A DNA stretch of 64,000 nt from Hymenobacter frigidus (GCF_014640435.1 NZ_BMGY01000013.1:1-64000), one strand, 5' to 3'. Positions 16,362 to 25,561 are shown, counted from the stretch's first letter. Notes: a model not told the origin generated them from the sequence alone. Translations and numbers: made by a program.

Positions 16362-17111
16362 CTACACGCTCATATTCTCCACCGCCGCTTCCTGCAGCTC
16401 GGCCGTTTCCTCTTGGCCCAAGTACCGGTCAATCAGGAAGTGCGCCAGATACAGCACCGGCGTGAGTAAAATGGCGGCCGCGAATTTGTACCAGTAATTG
16501 GTGTTCGCCACGCTCACCACTTGGTCCATCGTCCAGTTGCCGAACACGTAGAAGGCCACGTAGAGCACCACAAACGAATCAACGAGCTGCGAAATCAGCG
16601 TGGAGCCCGTGGCCCGCAGCCAGATATACCGGCCGCCCGTGGCCTTGCGGATGGCTGCGAAAATGGTGGCATCCAGCACCTGGCCCACGCCAAACGCTAT
16701 AATGGAACCCGTGATGATGCCCAAGCCCTGGCGGAAAATGCTCTGGTAGGCAAAGTCGATGTTGAACGGCCGGCCCTGATTATCCGTCTTATTCACATCG
16801 AGCCAAAAATCAGCCGGGGGCAGCTTGGTGGTGAGGTAGATAACGCCAAAGGCGAACAGGATAAGCGCCACCGTGAGGTAGCTGATGCGCAGCACACCCG
16901 CCTTGCCAAAGTATTCGTTGATAATGTCGGTGGTCACAAATACCACCGGCCAGATGAGCACGCCGGCCGTGAGGTTGCCGGGTAGGAATGATACCAGTTT
17001 ACCAACCGAGAAAATCTTGACCCCGATGATTTCGGCCAGCAGGGCATTTACCAAAAAAATGCCGCTGAGAACGAGGTAAAGCTGCTGTTTTTTGAGCGCG
17101 AAGCGGGACAT
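16362..17111 (-). CDS. yhhQ: Queuosine precursor transporter (YhhQ/DUF165, VUT family)
   Basis: A 249-residue integral membrane protein with about six transmembrane helices that imports preQ0/preQ1 for queuosine modification of tRNA. Family features include the early NALLAEIIGVKIF helix, VFVTTDIINEYFG (the conserved T/SD..NE motif) and the central GQVLDATIFAAIRKATGG, then STLISQLVDSFVVL. The ATG at 17111 places a Lys/Gln-rich start before the first helix. An AT-rich palindromic repeat lies directly upstream; no preQ1 riboswitch was recognised there. Confidence 0.9.
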   Translation of the reverse strand: MSRFALKKQQLYLVLSGIFLVNALLAEIIGVKIFSVGKLVSFLPGNLTAGVLIWPVVFVTTDIINEYFGKAGVLRISYLTVALILFAFGVIYLTTKLPPADFWLDVNKTDNQGRPFNIDFAYQSIFRQGLGIITGSIIAFGVGQVLDATIFAAIRKATGGRYIWLRATGSTLISQLVDSFVVLYVAFYVFGNWTMDQVVSVANTNYWYKFAAAILLTPVLYLAHFLIDRYLGQEETAELQEAAVENMSV

Positions 17112-17125
17112 GGCGGAGAGGGGAA

Positions 17126-17235
17126 TTAAAAATCAGGTATTAAAAAATTAAAAAGGGGCCACGGCGGCTTACCGAAGGGTGCCGCAGCAATGGATGCTTG
17201 GGCACTTTTAATTTTTAACTCTCAATTTTTAATTA
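17126..17235. repeat. AT-rich hairpin element, about 110 bp
   Basis: Read on the minus strand it begins TAATTAAAAATTGAGAG and ends with TTTTTAATTCC. Both ends resemble the element at 45478-45594, while the GC-rich interior differs. The first TAA is the stop codon of the RNase Z gene. The ends are imperfect inverted repeats. Confidence 0.75.
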
Positions 17236-18144
17236 AAGTGAAACCACCAGCCCTTCGGTGGCCAGCTCGGCGGTGCTGAACACGGCCTGGGCTTCGTGCA
17301 GCAGTGGCTCGAAGGATTTGTAGCGGCTGGAAAAATGGCCCAGCAGCAGGCGCTTCGCACCCGCAGCCTCCGCAATCTGGGCGGCCTGGCGGGCGGTGCT
17401 GTGATGGGTTTGGGCCGCCCGGTCGCGCATCTCTTCCAGGAACGTAGCCTCGTGGTAGAGCAGGTCGACCCCACGAATGAGGTCGGCCAGGGCGGGCGTA
17501 TACAGCGTGTCGGAGAAGAAGGCGTAGCGGCGCGGAACGGGCACGGGGCCGGCCACATCGGCGTGGCGCAGGCCGGGCTGCTGGTCGTCGGCGGGCAGGT
17601 CGTGGCCCTGGGCCAGGCGGGCTAGCTGCTGCGGCGAGAGGTCAGTGGGCAGTTTGTCCTTTAGCAAGTTGGCGCGGCGCGGCTTTTCCGTGAACAAGTA
17701 GCCGGCGCAGGGGATACGGTGACGCATGGGCAGCGTGGCCACGCTCAGGTGCTCATCTTCGTACACCACGGCGTGGATTTCGGTGTTCACGGCCACAAAC
17801 TCCATCGCAAAGCCCAGTTGCATGCTCGAAACCCGGGCCTGCACCAGCAGCACCTCGTCGAGGCCGGGTGGGCCGATGATGGTGAGCGGCTGGGTGCGGC
17901 CCTGTAGGTGCATGGTGCCCAGCAGACCAAACAGGCCAAAGTAATGGTCGCCGTGCAGGTGCGAGATGAAAATGGCCCGTATGTGGTGCGGGCGCACCCG
18001 GTGCTCCAGCATCCGCCACTGCGTGCCCTCGCCGCAATCGATGAGATAGTTGCTGGCACCGGCCGTGAGGACCTGTGCCGTGGGGTGGCGGGCCATGACC
18101 GGCGTGGCCGAAGCCGAGCCCAATATCTTCAGCTCAAAAATCAA
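17233..18144 (-). CDS. rnz: Ribonuclease Z
   Basis: A metallo-beta-lactamase-fold endonuclease that trims tRNA 3' ends. The zinc motif HLHGDH is at residues 62-67, GSASATP opens the protein, and further ligands lie in LLYHEATFLEE, DRAAQTHHSTA and LLLGHFSSRY. The length of 303 residues is typical of the short bacterial form. The stop codon TAA is the first triplet of an AT-rich repeat, so the last residues may have been reshaped by that insertion. It follows a STAS-domain gene in the same direction, a frequent order in Bacteroidota. Confidence 0.93.
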   Translation of the reverse strand: MIFELKILGSASATPVMARHPTAQVLTAGASNYLIDCGEGTQWRMLEHRVRPHHIRAIFISHLHGDHYFGLFGLLGTMHLQGRTQPLTIIGPPGLDEVLLVQARVSSMQLGFAMEFVAVNTEIHAVVYEDEHLSVATLPMRHRIPCAGYLFTEKPRRANLLKDKLPTDLSPQQLARLAQGHDLPADDQQPGLRHADVAGPVPVPRRYAFFSDTLYTPALADLIRGVDLLYHEATFLEEMRDRAAQTHHSTARQAAQIAEAAGAKRLLLGHFSSRYKSFEPLLHEAQAVFSTAELATEGLVVSL

Positions 18145-18203
18145 GGCGAATAATTGTTAGGTGCGCGAAGGGCAGGAGGGGAATGGGCCGGAAACAAAAA
18201 AAT

Positions 18204-18258
18204 GGTTGCCGGTTGCCAAGTTCAATAACTGACAATCGGCAACCAACTACTGACAACT
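18204..18258. repeat. Short palindrome with GTTGCCGG/ACTGACAA units
   Basis: GGTTGCCG (18204-18211) pairs with CGGCAACC (18237-18244), and CTGACAA occurs twice nearby. It lies between the STAS and RNase Z genes and has no T-run. It resembles the other low-complexity palindromes of the window. Confidence 0.4.
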
Positions 18259-18266
18259 AAAAAGCC

Positions 18267-18641
18267 CTACTCTTTATCCGTCAGGTCGCGCTCGATGGCG
18301 TGCAGAAATACGCGGTCGATGCCTTCCTCCACGGTGGGCAGGATGTGCAGCACCGACTCGAGCTTGCTGATGGTGATAAGCTTCAGCACGTGGTCTTGCA
18401 AGCCGGTGAGCACCAGCAGGCCACCCGTGGAATTGCACAAACGGTTGGCGATAAGAATAGAGCTGAGGCCCGACGAATCCGTGTATTTCACGTTCGTAAG
18501 GTCTAATATCAGGTTGTTGATGCCTTCGGCGTTCAGCTTCACGAATTCCGATTTGAGGTCGGGCGCGACGGTGGTGTCGAGCTTCTTTTCCTCAATGGTA
18601 ATGATGGTGTAGCTTTCTTTTTTATCAATCGTGTACTTCAT
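18267..18641 (-). CDS. STAS-domain protein, anti-sigma factor antagonist-like
   Basis: A 124-residue single STAS domain, SpoIIAA/RsbV type. The conserved TDSSGLSSILIANRL loop (residues 54-68) contains the serine that is normally phosphorylated by an anti-sigma kinase and dephosphorylated by a PP2C/SpoIIE phosphatase. Such a phosphatase is encoded at 39837-41144 in this window; no kinase partner is seen nearby. The ATG at 18641 is directly supported by the beta-strand start KYTIDKKESY. It precedes rnz with a 122-base gap that contains a palindrome. Confidence 0.88.
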   Translation of the reverse strand: MKYTIDKKESYTIITIEEKKLDTTVAPDLKSEFVKLNAEGINNLILDLTNVKYTDSSGLSSILIANRLCNSTGGLLVLTGLQDHVLKLITISKLESVLHILPTVEEGIDRVFLHAIERDLTDKE

Positions 18642-18712
18642 ACAGCGTAGGGCAAGGAGACTAAGAGAACAGCGAAGGTAAAGAAAAAACCTAAAATCTG
18701 GGGTGAAGTCGG

Positions 18713-19588
18713 CTAATGTTTTGTGGCCGGCCGGGAAGCGGCCGCAGCCGGCCCGGCAAAGGTGAGCGATGCCCAGGTCGATTGCCAGTCGGCGCGGTCA
18801 CGAAACGAGGCTGGGGCCGCGCTCATATCCACTGCTGCCAGCAGGTAGGGTCCCGGGCCGGACAAGCGTAACAGCACACGGCCGTTTTGGTTGGCGCGGG
18901 TGGTATAATGGGTGGTGGGCAAGCCGTTGGGCTGGCGCTGCCACACCTGCACGGCCGCCCCAAAAGCGGGCTTGCCATTGCGTAGTACGCGCACCGTCAG
19001 GGCTTTGTCGGCGGCCAGGCGGTAGGGGTTTTGCTCGGGTACTATTTCCAGCGGCAAGCCATAGACTCGGCGGTAAGCGCTGTCGGTAGCGGGCGAGGTG
19101 GCGGCGGCATCGCCCACCTGCACCAGGGTCTTGGCGCAGCGGCGGTAGGCTTCGCGGCCGGGCAGGGCGGTCTGGTCGCGCTCCTGGCGCAGCTTCAGAA
19201 CGTAGTCGAGGCCTTCCTCGCGCAGGTAAGCGGTGAACTGCTTGGCGGGCAACTCAATAAACGAGTTGGTGGAGCGCAGCAGTACGACGTGGGTACCGGG
19301 CTGCGCAAAGGTGAAGGCCGTGCGGAACGTGTCGGTAGGAGCGAAGCCGGGAGCCGGCGTGAGGTCGGTGCTGTCGGCCGCTGCGGGGCCGTAGCGAACC
19401 AGGCGCTGGACCTTGGCGGCTTTGTTGGTCCAGGGCTCGCCGTGGAAGTTTTCGCCCACCAGCGGGCGCAGGCTTACCGTTTGGCCGCGCTGCAGCCGGA
19501 AGCGCGGTGCTTCCAGCCAGAACTCATGGGCGAGGGTGGCGGTGGTAATCATACAGAACGCCGTCGCAGTGAGAAATCTGCTGTTCAT
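18713..19588 (-). CDS. DUF4198 family secreted protein
   Basis: A 291-residue protein with a signal peptide (MNSRFLTATAFCMITTATLA) followed by HEFWLEAPRFRLQRGQ, the usual N-terminus of DUF4198/NikM-like periplasmic proteins, where the first mature His may bind metal. The C-terminal part has an Ig-like fold signature (VRVLRNGKPAFGAAVQVWQ ... NGRVLLRLSGPGPYLLAA). Family members occur near metal or TonB-dependent uptake genes. Here no such gene adjoins, so a role in metal handling is only a family-based guess. Confidence 0.8.
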   Translation of the reverse strand: MNSRFLTATAFCMITTATLAHEFWLEAPRFRLQRGQTVSLRPLVGENFHGEPWTNKAAKVQRLVRYGPAAADSTDLTPAPGFAPTDTFRTAFTFAQPGTHVVLLRSTNSFIELPAKQFTAYLREEGLDYVLKLRQERDQTALPGREAYRRCAKTLVQVGDAAATSPATDSAYRRVYGLPLEIVPEQNPYRLAADKALTVRVLRNGKPAFGAAVQVWQRQPNGLPTTHYTTRANQNGRVLLRLSGPGPYLLAAVDMSAAPASFRDRADWQSTWASLTFAGPAAAASRPATKH

Positions 19589-19615
19589 GGTAACGTTGTT
19601 AATCTGCTTCTGCGC

Positions 19616-19702
19616 CCTCAGCGGAAACCTCGGCGGCCTCTGCGGGCTAAAAGTCGTTGGCTGAAATTTAGCCCGCAGAAGGCGCTGAGGTTTCCGCTGA
19701 GG
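19616..19702. repeat. Inverted repeat, CCTCAGCGGAAACCTC arms
   Basis: Arms 19616-19651 and 19667-19702 pair over 36 bases with about three mismatches around a 15-base loop. It lies between the DUF4198 gene and the 3' end of the glycogen synthase gene. It has no T-tract. Confidence 0.8.
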
Positions 19703-19713
19703 ACGCTGAGGAT

Positions 19714-21552
19714 TTATTGCCGCTCCAACGCCAAGGCGTAGGCGCGGTCGTAGTGCACGCGCAGGTTTTTCCAGTCGAACAGTTCAGCTGAGCTTTCCAC
19801 GGCGTTGCGCTGCATGATGCGTTCGCGGCGGCTGAGCTGCACAAACTGCCAGAGCATCTCGGTGAGCTCCTCGGCCGATTCGTCGAAGGATTTTTCCTGG
19901 CGGTGCACCACAAAAATGCCTTTTTGCTCGGGGTCGGGAATGGTTTGGAGCACGTAGTCGCCGAAGCCCGACAGGTCGGAAGTGATGGCGGGCACGCCCC
20001 GGGCCACGCATTCGAGCGGGGTGTAGCCCCAAGGCTCGTAGTAGCTCGGGAACACGCCCATGTGGCAGCCGCGCACAAACTGACCATATTCCATACCCAG
20101 CAGGGGTGAGGAGGGCGACACGAAATCGGGGTGATACACCATCTTCACCCGGTCGTGGCGGTGATTCAGCAGGTCGGCCCGGCGCATGAAGTTCAGGATG
20201 TCGTCGTCGCCGTCGTTTACCAGGTTGTGGGTGATGACGGGCGGCAGGGCGGTGGTTTTCCAGCTTTGCAGCGTGCGGCGGTAGCGCAGCTTCCAGTAGT
20301 CGTCCACCATCGCGCCCAGCTCGGGCAGCTTGTGGTCCTGGCTGGCGGCGGCGGCGTAAAAGAGCCGCTCGCCCACCTGATGCTCGATGGCGCGGCAGGT
20401 TTCGCGCACTTCATCGAGCACGGCGCGGCGCTCCAGTACCTGCGGGTTGATGCTGGTGAAGGGCCGCTTGGTGATGAAGAACATCACCACCTGGCCTTCC
20501 AGCCCACTTTGCTGCAGGCGGTGGTTGAGGCGGGCCAGGGCCTCCAGGGTCAAATCGAAGCCCTTGTTGTGGTACTCGTAGCGGCCCGAGGTGAAGAAGT
20601 ACAGCGTCTTGTCCAGGTCAAAAGCATAGGACTGGAAGAAGTGCGCCATCACGAATTCGTGAATCTTGGCCTTGTACTGCTGGTGCAGGTTCTGGAATTC
20701 GTGCAGGGCCACAAACCGCTCAATGTTGAGGCCGTTGGGCAGCACGGCATCCGGAATTCTATCCAGTAAATAGATGCACTCGCGCACCGTGAGCTCGCTC
20801 ACCGTGGTGAAAACGTGGCTGCCGTGGGCGGCGGCGCGTTCCATGCGCACGGCCGGCTCGATGTTGAATTTCTTCGCCTCGGCTTCCCAGTCCACCCACA
20901 TGAGGTGGTCGTAGAATGCGGCATCGTTCATGGCCAGGTAGCGGCCCAGCAGCGTGGCGTGGGTGGTGAACAGCAGGTGCGCCGGAACCTGCAGGCGGCG
21001 CAGCTCCGGAATGGCCACGCCGGTCATCCACTCGTGGAAATGGCCCAGCAGGCGCTGCCCGGCCACTACCTGTTGCGCTACGTGCTGAAAGAAAATGGTG
21101 GTGAGGTGACCAAAAGCAATAACCTGGTGCAGCAAATCGTCGGTGTCGGGAGCCGGAATGCCGTGGCGGGTCCAGAGGTCGGTTTTGAGCTGGCCCAGCT
21201 GCGGGTAAGCCTGAAACGGGTTGATGAGCACCGTGCGGGGCCGGCCGGTCACCAGCCAGGTGCCCAGCTGCACGTCGTAGCCCTGGGCGCGCATGGCGCG
21301 CACGGCGGCGGCGTAGGGGTCGGAGGCGGTATGGAGGGCCAGCTCGTCCATGGGCTCAAACTCGCCCTGGGCTTGGTTAGCGAAGTAGGGCCCCAGCAGG
21401 CAGTACCGTTCGCCCCAGGCGGGCATGGTGGCCGGCACCTTGCTGCGGATAACGGTATAGATGCCGCCTACCTGGTTGCAGACTTCCCAGGCCACTTCCA
21501 CCAATAGGGCATCGGGGAAAAGGGCATCGGGGGCGTGGGGCGTGGGCTGCAT
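19714..21552 (-). CDS. Glycogen synthase, GT3 (fungal/animal-like) type
   Basis: A 612-residue enzyme that extends alpha-1,4-glucan from a nucleotide-sugar donor. The N-terminal VEVAWEVCNQVGGIYTVI is the GT3 hallmark, unlike the shorter GT5 GlgA. The C-terminal YYEPWGYTPLE carries the E-x7-E catalytic/donor motif. Length matches GT3 enzymes of Bacteroidota. It starts at ATG 21552. The branching-type GH13 enzyme at 23675-25561 is on the same strand about 2 kb upstream, so the region serves glycogen storage, although a nitroreductase and a YitT gene intervene. Confidence 0.9.
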   Translation of the reverse strand: MQPTPHAPDALFPDALLVEVAWEVCNQVGGIYTVIRSKVPATMPAWGERYCLLGPYFANQAQGEFEPMDELALHTASDPYAAAVRAMRAQGYDVQLGTWLVTGRPRTVLINPFQAYPQLGQLKTDLWTRHGIPAPDTDDLLHQVIAFGHLTTIFFQHVAQQVVAGQRLLGHFHEWMTGVAIPELRRLQVPAHLLFTTHATLLGRYLAMNDAAFYDHLMWVDWEAEAKKFNIEPAVRMERAAAHGSHVFTTVSELTVRECIYLLDRIPDAVLPNGLNIERFVALHEFQNLHQQYKAKIHEFVMAHFFQSYAFDLDKTLYFFTSGRYEYHNKGFDLTLEALARLNHRLQQSGLEGQVVMFFITKRPFTSINPQVLERRAVLDEVRETCRAIEHQVGERLFYAAAASQDHKLPELGAMVDDYWKLRYRRTLQSWKTTALPPVITHNLVNDGDDDILNFMRRADLLNHRHDRVKMVYHPDFVSPSSPLLGMEYGQFVRGCHMGVFPSYYEPWGYTPLECVARGVPAITSDLSGFGDYVLQTIPDPEQKGIFVVHRQEKSFDESAEELTEMLWQFVQLSRRERIMQRNAVESSAELFDWKNLRVHYDRAYALALERQ

Positions 21553-21619
21553 AGAAAAGCAAGAGTGGGGCGAAAAGAATGCCGGGAACGTGGCGAAAGG
21601 TAAGCCGCTTGCGATTTAG

Positions 21620-21645
21620 TTGCCATTGGAGGTGGAATAATTTTG
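21620..21645 (+). promoter_or_regulatory. Possible Bacteroidota promoter before the nitroreductase gene
   Basis: TAATTTTG (21638-21645) fits TAnnTTTG exactly, with TTG at 21620-21622; the 15-base spacing is shorter than the usual ~19. It would give a leader of about 120 bases. The rest of 21553-21774 shows nothing else. Confidence 0.35.
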
Positions 21646-21774
21646 CCGGTCCGCTGAAATCCCTGTCGTTGCTCGTCCGGAAACTTCGCACGGCCAGCGC
21701 GGTTACCCGCTCTGCCAATGCCGCCGTACCAATGCAGGCGGCAGCCGCAAGTTCCATTTTACTCATCCCAACCC

Positions 21775-22404
21775 ATGGCTGATACCACCAACGTTCTCAC
21801 CCTCGAACACCCCATTCTGCCCGTGCTGACCCAGCGCCGCAGCCCCCGCGCCTACGCCGAAGCACCCGTGCCCACCGAAGCCCTGCATCAGGTGTTTGCC
21901 GCCGCTTCCTCGGCCGCGTCCTGCTTTGGCGAGCAGCCCTGGCGCTACCTGGTGGGCGCGCGCGCCGAGCAGCCAGCCGCTTACGACAGCATTCTGGCCA
22001 GCCTGGGCGAGTTCAACCAGGTATGGGCCAACAAGGCGCCCGTGCTCGCCGTGAGCATTGCCAAGCTGCACTTTTCGCACGATGCCAACCCCAACGCCTG
22101 GGCCCGGCACGATGTGGGCCAGGCCACGGCCACCCTGGCCATTCAGGCCACCGAGCTGGGCCTGCAAATTCACCAGATGGCCGGCTTCTCGCCCGACAAG
22201 ATTCGTGAATCTTTCAATATTCCGGCCGACTATGAGCCCGTGGCCGTGTTCACCCTCGGCTATCCCGGCGACGCCGCCACCCTGCCCGACGGCCTGCGCG
22301 AGAAGGAAACCGGTCCCCGCGTGCGCAAGCCGCTGGCCGAATTCATGTTTGAGGGCAGCTGGCCCACGGCTGAGGGCGAGCGCTACGACCAGGCCCCGGT
22401 ATAA
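21775..22404 (+). CDS. Nitroreductase family oxidoreductase
   Basis: A 209-residue FMN-dependent, NAD(P)H-using oxidoreductase. The N-terminal QRRSPRAYAE (RRS.R motif) and SSAASCFGEQPWRYLV (the P.N.QPW-like FMN site) are diagnostic; the middle has DVGQATATLAIQATELGLQIHQMAG and the C-terminus VAVFTLGYPGD, both typical. ATG 21775 is chosen: it follows a plausible leader, while an upstream in-frame ATG would add residues unlike the family. The substrate is unknown. It is divergent from the glycogen synthase gene. Confidence 0.88.
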   Translation: MADTTNVLTLEHPILPVLTQRRSPRAYAEAPVPTEALHQVFAAASSAASCFGEQPWRYLVGARAEQPAAYDSILASLGEFNQVWANKAPVLAVSIAKLHFSHDANPNAWARHDVGQATATLAIQATELGLQIHQMAGFSPDKIRESFNIPADYEPVAVFTLGYPGDAATLPDGLREKETGPRVRKPLAEFMFEGSWPTAEGERYDQAPV

Positions 22405-22468
22405 TTTTGAACGAAGTAGCTGCAGGTTGCAAAGAGAGTTAGGCTTTACGCACCTCGCCCTTTACAGA

Positions 22469-22626
22469 AGCCCCAACGCGGCGGCATACCGGTAGTAATC
22501 ATCAGATAATGAATCGTAAAGTCCCGGCGGGGCAACACTTGCCAGTACGATGGGCGGGTGTTGCCCTGCCGGGATATTGGGACTGATTGACAGCTGGTTA
22601 CGGCCGGTATGCCGCCCCGATGGGGC
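22469..22626. repeat. Nested double palindrome
   Basis: The outer arms AGCCCCAACGCGGCGGCATACCGG (given as 22469-22492) and 22604-22626 pair with a few differences. Inside them 22523-22538 pairs with 22558-22574 (CCCGGCGGGGCAACAC). The whole gap between nitroreductase and the YitT gene is filled by this structure; no gene is seen. Confidence 0.75.
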
Positions 22627-22678
22627 TAATATCCGGGACGTTTGCGTAATTCCTGGCTTTGCAGCTTGGGTTGCTCGC

Positions 22679-23563
22679 CTAGTGCAGCGGCCGCCTTTTG
22701 ATAATGCCGCCCTGGGCGTCGTCGATGCCGTACTGCACGATGAAAGCCTGCGGGTCGATGCGCTGCACCTCGGCCCGGAGCTGGGGCAGCTCTAGGCGCG
22801 TGACGACGGTGAAGATGATGTCGCGCTCGCTGAGCTGGTCGTTGCGCTTACCGAAACCGGCCTTGCCCTGGTAGAGGGTCACACCCCGGCCCAAAAACTC
22901 GGTGATAACGAGCCGGATAGCCTCGCTTTGCTCCGACACAATAGTGACGCCGGTGTACTGCTCGATGCCGTTGAGCACAAATTCCATGACGCGGGCTGCG
23001 GCAAAGTACGTGAGCATGGAGTACAACGCCGGCTCGGTGCCGAGAATAAATACGGCTCCCAGGAAAATTACCAGGTTTAAAATTAGGATAATGTCGCTGA
23101 CTTTGAGCAGCATCAGGTGCCGGCTGGCAAGCAGGGCGGCAATTTCGGTGCCGTCGAGCACGGCCCCGCCGCGCATGGCCAGCCCAATGCCCGCCCCGAT
23201 AAACACGCCGCCAAATACGGCCGTGAGCAACTTGTCGGGTGTCACGTCGGGAAAGGGCACGACGGCCAGCACCAGCGCCAGCCCACCGATGCCCAAAGCG
23301 CTGCGCAGGGCAAAGCGGTGGCCCATTTGCTGGTAGCCCAGGGCCACAAAGGGCAGGTTGATGATGAGAATGAGCGCCGCTAGTGGTAGGTTGAACGCCG
23401 CCGCCAGCAGCATGGACACGCCCGTTACCCCGCCATCGATGAAGTGGCTGGACAGCAGGAATCCCTTCAGCCCAAACGCCGCCGAAAAAACCCCGGCCAC
23501 GATGAATACAGCATTGCGCAGCTCCGAAGCCGGACTGTTAATAAAGGTGGCGGGAGTCTGCAT
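22679..23563 (-). CDS. YitT family membrane protein (DUF161/DUF2179)
   Basis: A 294-residue protein with about five to six N-terminal transmembrane helices (residues 15-200) and a soluble C-terminal DUF2179 domain (about 210-290; VTLYQGKAGFGKRNDQ, IIFTVVTRLELPQL). Family members have motifs SSHFIDGGVTGVS and MRGGAVLDGTEI, both present. The function of the family is unknown; some relatives affect antibiotic tolerance or cation balance. The start is ATG 23563. It lies downstream of the GH13 gene on the same strand with a 111-base gap. Confidence 0.9.
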   Translation of the reverse strand: MQTPATFINSPASELRNAVFIVAGVFSAAFGLKGFLLSSHFIDGGVTGVSMLLAAAFNLPLAALILIINLPFVALGYQQMGHRFALRSALGIGGLALVLAVVPFPDVTPDKLLTAVFGGVFIGAGIGLAMRGGAVLDGTEIAALLASRHLMLLKVSDIILILNLVIFLGAVFILGTEPALYSMLTYFAAARVMEFVLNGIEQYTGVTIVSEQSEAIRLVITEFLGRGVTLYQGKAGFGKRNDQLSERDIIFTVVTRLELPQLRAEVQRIDPQAFIVQYGIDDAQGGIIKRRPLH

Positions 23564-23674
23564 GGGTTGCTATTAGAAATGCACACAAACGCCCTGATGG
23601 GTGCAATGGGTCCAGCATGACGTTTCTGAGTAAATAGTTAGAGGCGGCTGAATCTGATGTCGAGGCGTGGCGAC

Positions 23675-25561
23675 TTAACTTTCCCGCGATAAAATCAGGG
23701 TGGAGTAGGGAGCCAGCGGAATGCTGCCCTGCCACTCGTAGCCATCCTGCGGGCCTTCTTCGGCCTCCATGCCGAAGCTGTTCATGTCGCCAAACTCGCC
23801 GTCGTAGCCGCGCCAGTCGCTGTTGAAACGCACCTTCCAGCTACCCGCTTCGGGCAGGCCGATGGTGTAGGCCTCGTGGGTTTGGTTGGCAAAGTTGGCC
23901 AGCACAATGGTGGCCTGGCTGGCCTCGCTGCCCGTATCCCAGCGGGCGAAGGCCAGCACCTTCGCCTCGTTGTTGATATGAAATACGTGGATGTGCTGCC
24001 CGCGCAGGCCCGGCGTGAGGCCGGCCCGGTTGCGGCGCAGGGCAATCAGGTCGCGGTAAAGGTGCACTAAGCCCTTGTAGTCCTCGGCCTGCTGCCAATC
24101 CAAAGGCTCGGTGTCCACAAACGAGCCATCGGCCAGGAACTCCTGGCCCTGAAACAGCATGGGGATGCCGGGGGCCGTGAACACCAGCGCCGCGCCCAGC
24201 GTGGCGCGCTTCTTCGGGAACCAGTGGGCCGCGTCGCCGGGCATGATTTCCTTGGGCACGCGGCTTTTGCCGTTGGCCACCTCGTCGTGGCTTTCCGTGT
24301 AAATAACGCGTTGAAAAGCGTCGTCATTGTAGGATTTCGTCAGCGCTTCGGCTACGGCGCTCATGTCACGGTCGGCGTCGTGCTGGGTGGTCAGGGCCTC
24401 CCGAATGGGGTACACAAAGGCGTTGTCCCACTGCGAGTCGAAGCCCTGGCCACCATTGGCCACCGCTTCGGTGATGCTGGCATTGCCGCGCAGGTCTTCC
24501 GCGATGGTGATTTTCCAAGGCATTGTCTGGTCGATTTCGGCGTTAATCCAGCCCATCAGGCTATGGCCGTCGGGCAGGTCGGCGCCGGGGTCTTCCTCGC
24601 CGTTCACGTTGCGAACGAAGGCAATGGCATCGGCCCGCAAGCCATCGCAGCGGTATTCTTCCAACCACATCAGCGCATTGTCGCGGATGTACCGGCGCAC
24701 TTCGGGGCGGCCGTAGTCGGGGCGGTTTTCGCCCCAGGGCGTTTTGGCGCGCCAGTCGTTGTAGAAGTAGATGCCGCCACCGTCGTTTTCGCTCCAGCCA
24801 TCGAACTGCCAGAGGTTGAGGTCGCCGGGGCCGAAGTGGTTGTACACCACGTCCAGGACCACGGCAATACCGTGCTGGTGGGCCTGCTTCACCATTTCCT
24901 TAAAGGCCACCGGCCCGCCGTAGTCGCTTTCGAGCGCAAACGGGTTGGCCGGATTATAACCCCAGGAGCGGCTGCCCGGGAACTCGGCCGCCGGCAGCAG
25001 CTCGATGCAATTGATGCCCAAATCGCGCAGATAGGGCAGCTTTTCGGCCACGCTCCGAAACGTGCCCACTTGCTGCTGGTCGGGGGCGTTGAAGGTGCCC
25101 ACGTGCAATTCGTAAATCACCAGGTCGTTCCAGGCGGGCATCTCGAAATGGTCGTCGCCCCAGTCAAACGCCGGGTCGTGCACCACCGACGCGCCGGCCG
25201 AGTTGGTCATTTCCCGGGCGTAGGGGTCGTTGCGGTCAAAGGTCTGGCCCTGGTTTGTCAGGTGAAACTTGTACTCGTTACCAGCTTTGGCGGCGGGCAC
25301 ATCGGTGGCCCAATAGCCGTTGGCTTCGTGTTGCAGCGGGTTTTTCAGCGCGTCCCAGTCGTTGAACGTGCCGATGACGGACACCTCGTCGGCGTGCGGA
25401 GCCCAGACCCGGAAGGTGGTGCCGGCGGCGTGCAGCACGGCCCCCATGCCGGGCTGCGGCGCGGGGCCAGTGGGGGCGGTTTTGGTCGGGGCGGCTTTAG
25501 TAGTTGCCTTGGGGGCTGATTTAGCGCTGGAAGCGGGTTTGGGAGCGGAAGAGTGGGGCAT
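23675..25561 (-). CDS. GH13 alpha-glucan branching-type enzyme
   Basis: A 628-residue alpha-amylase-family enzyme. Residues 1-35 are an Ala/Lys/Thr/Pro-rich linker, about 37-130 form a CBM48 domain (FRVWAPHADEVSVIGTFNDW), then the (beta/alpha)8 barrel. Conserved regions: DVVYNHFG (I), DGLRADAIAF with the nucleophile Asp (II), ITIAEDLRG with the acid/base Glu (III), and TESHDEV (IV). The C-terminal beta domain ends in SIPLAPYSTLILSRES. It could be a branching enzyme or a related alpha-glucan hydrolase; a true GlgB is usually longer. Its partner may be the GT3 synthase at 19714-21552. Confidence 0.88.
   Translation of the reverse strand: MPHSSAPKPASSAKSAPKATTKAAPTKTAPTGPAPQPGMGAVLHAAGTTFRVWAPHADEVSVIGTFNDWDALKNPLQHEANGYWATDVPAAKAGNEYKFHLTNQGQTFDRNDPYAREMTNSAGASVVHDPAFDWGDDHFEMPAWNDLVIYELHVGTFNAPDQQQVGTFRSVAEKLPYLRDLGINCIELLPAAEFPGSRSWGYNPANPFALESDYGGPVAFKEMVKQAHQHGIAVVLDVVYNHFGPGDLNLWQFDGWSENDGGGIYFYNDWRAKTPWGENRPDYGRPEVRRYIRDNALMWLEEYRCDGLRADAIAFVRNVNGEEDPGADLPDGHSLMGWINAEIDQTMPWKITIAEDLRGNASITEAVANGGQGFDSQWDNAFVYPIREALTTQHDADRDMSAVAEALTKSYNDDAFQRVIYTESHDEVANGKSRVPKEIMPGDAAHWFPKKRATLGAALVFTAPGIPMLFQGQEFLADGSFVDTEPLDWQQAEDYKGLVHLYRDLIALRRNRAGLTPGLRGQHIHVFHINNEAKVLAFARWDTGSEASQATIVLANFANQTHEAYTIGLPEAGSWKVRFNSDWRGYDGEFGDMNSFGMEAEEGPQDGYEWQGSIPLAPYSTLILSRES

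Noticed and set aside
17112..17232. A preQ1 riboswitch before the queuosine-precursor transporter
   Set aside because: The leader is an AT-rich repeat. No preQ1-I or preQ1-II core was recognised.
24224..25519. A 431-codon open frame on the plus strand opposite the GH13 gene
   Set aside because: It is the complement of a well-supported enzyme. High GC leaves few stops, and its Gly/Val/His-rich product matches no family.
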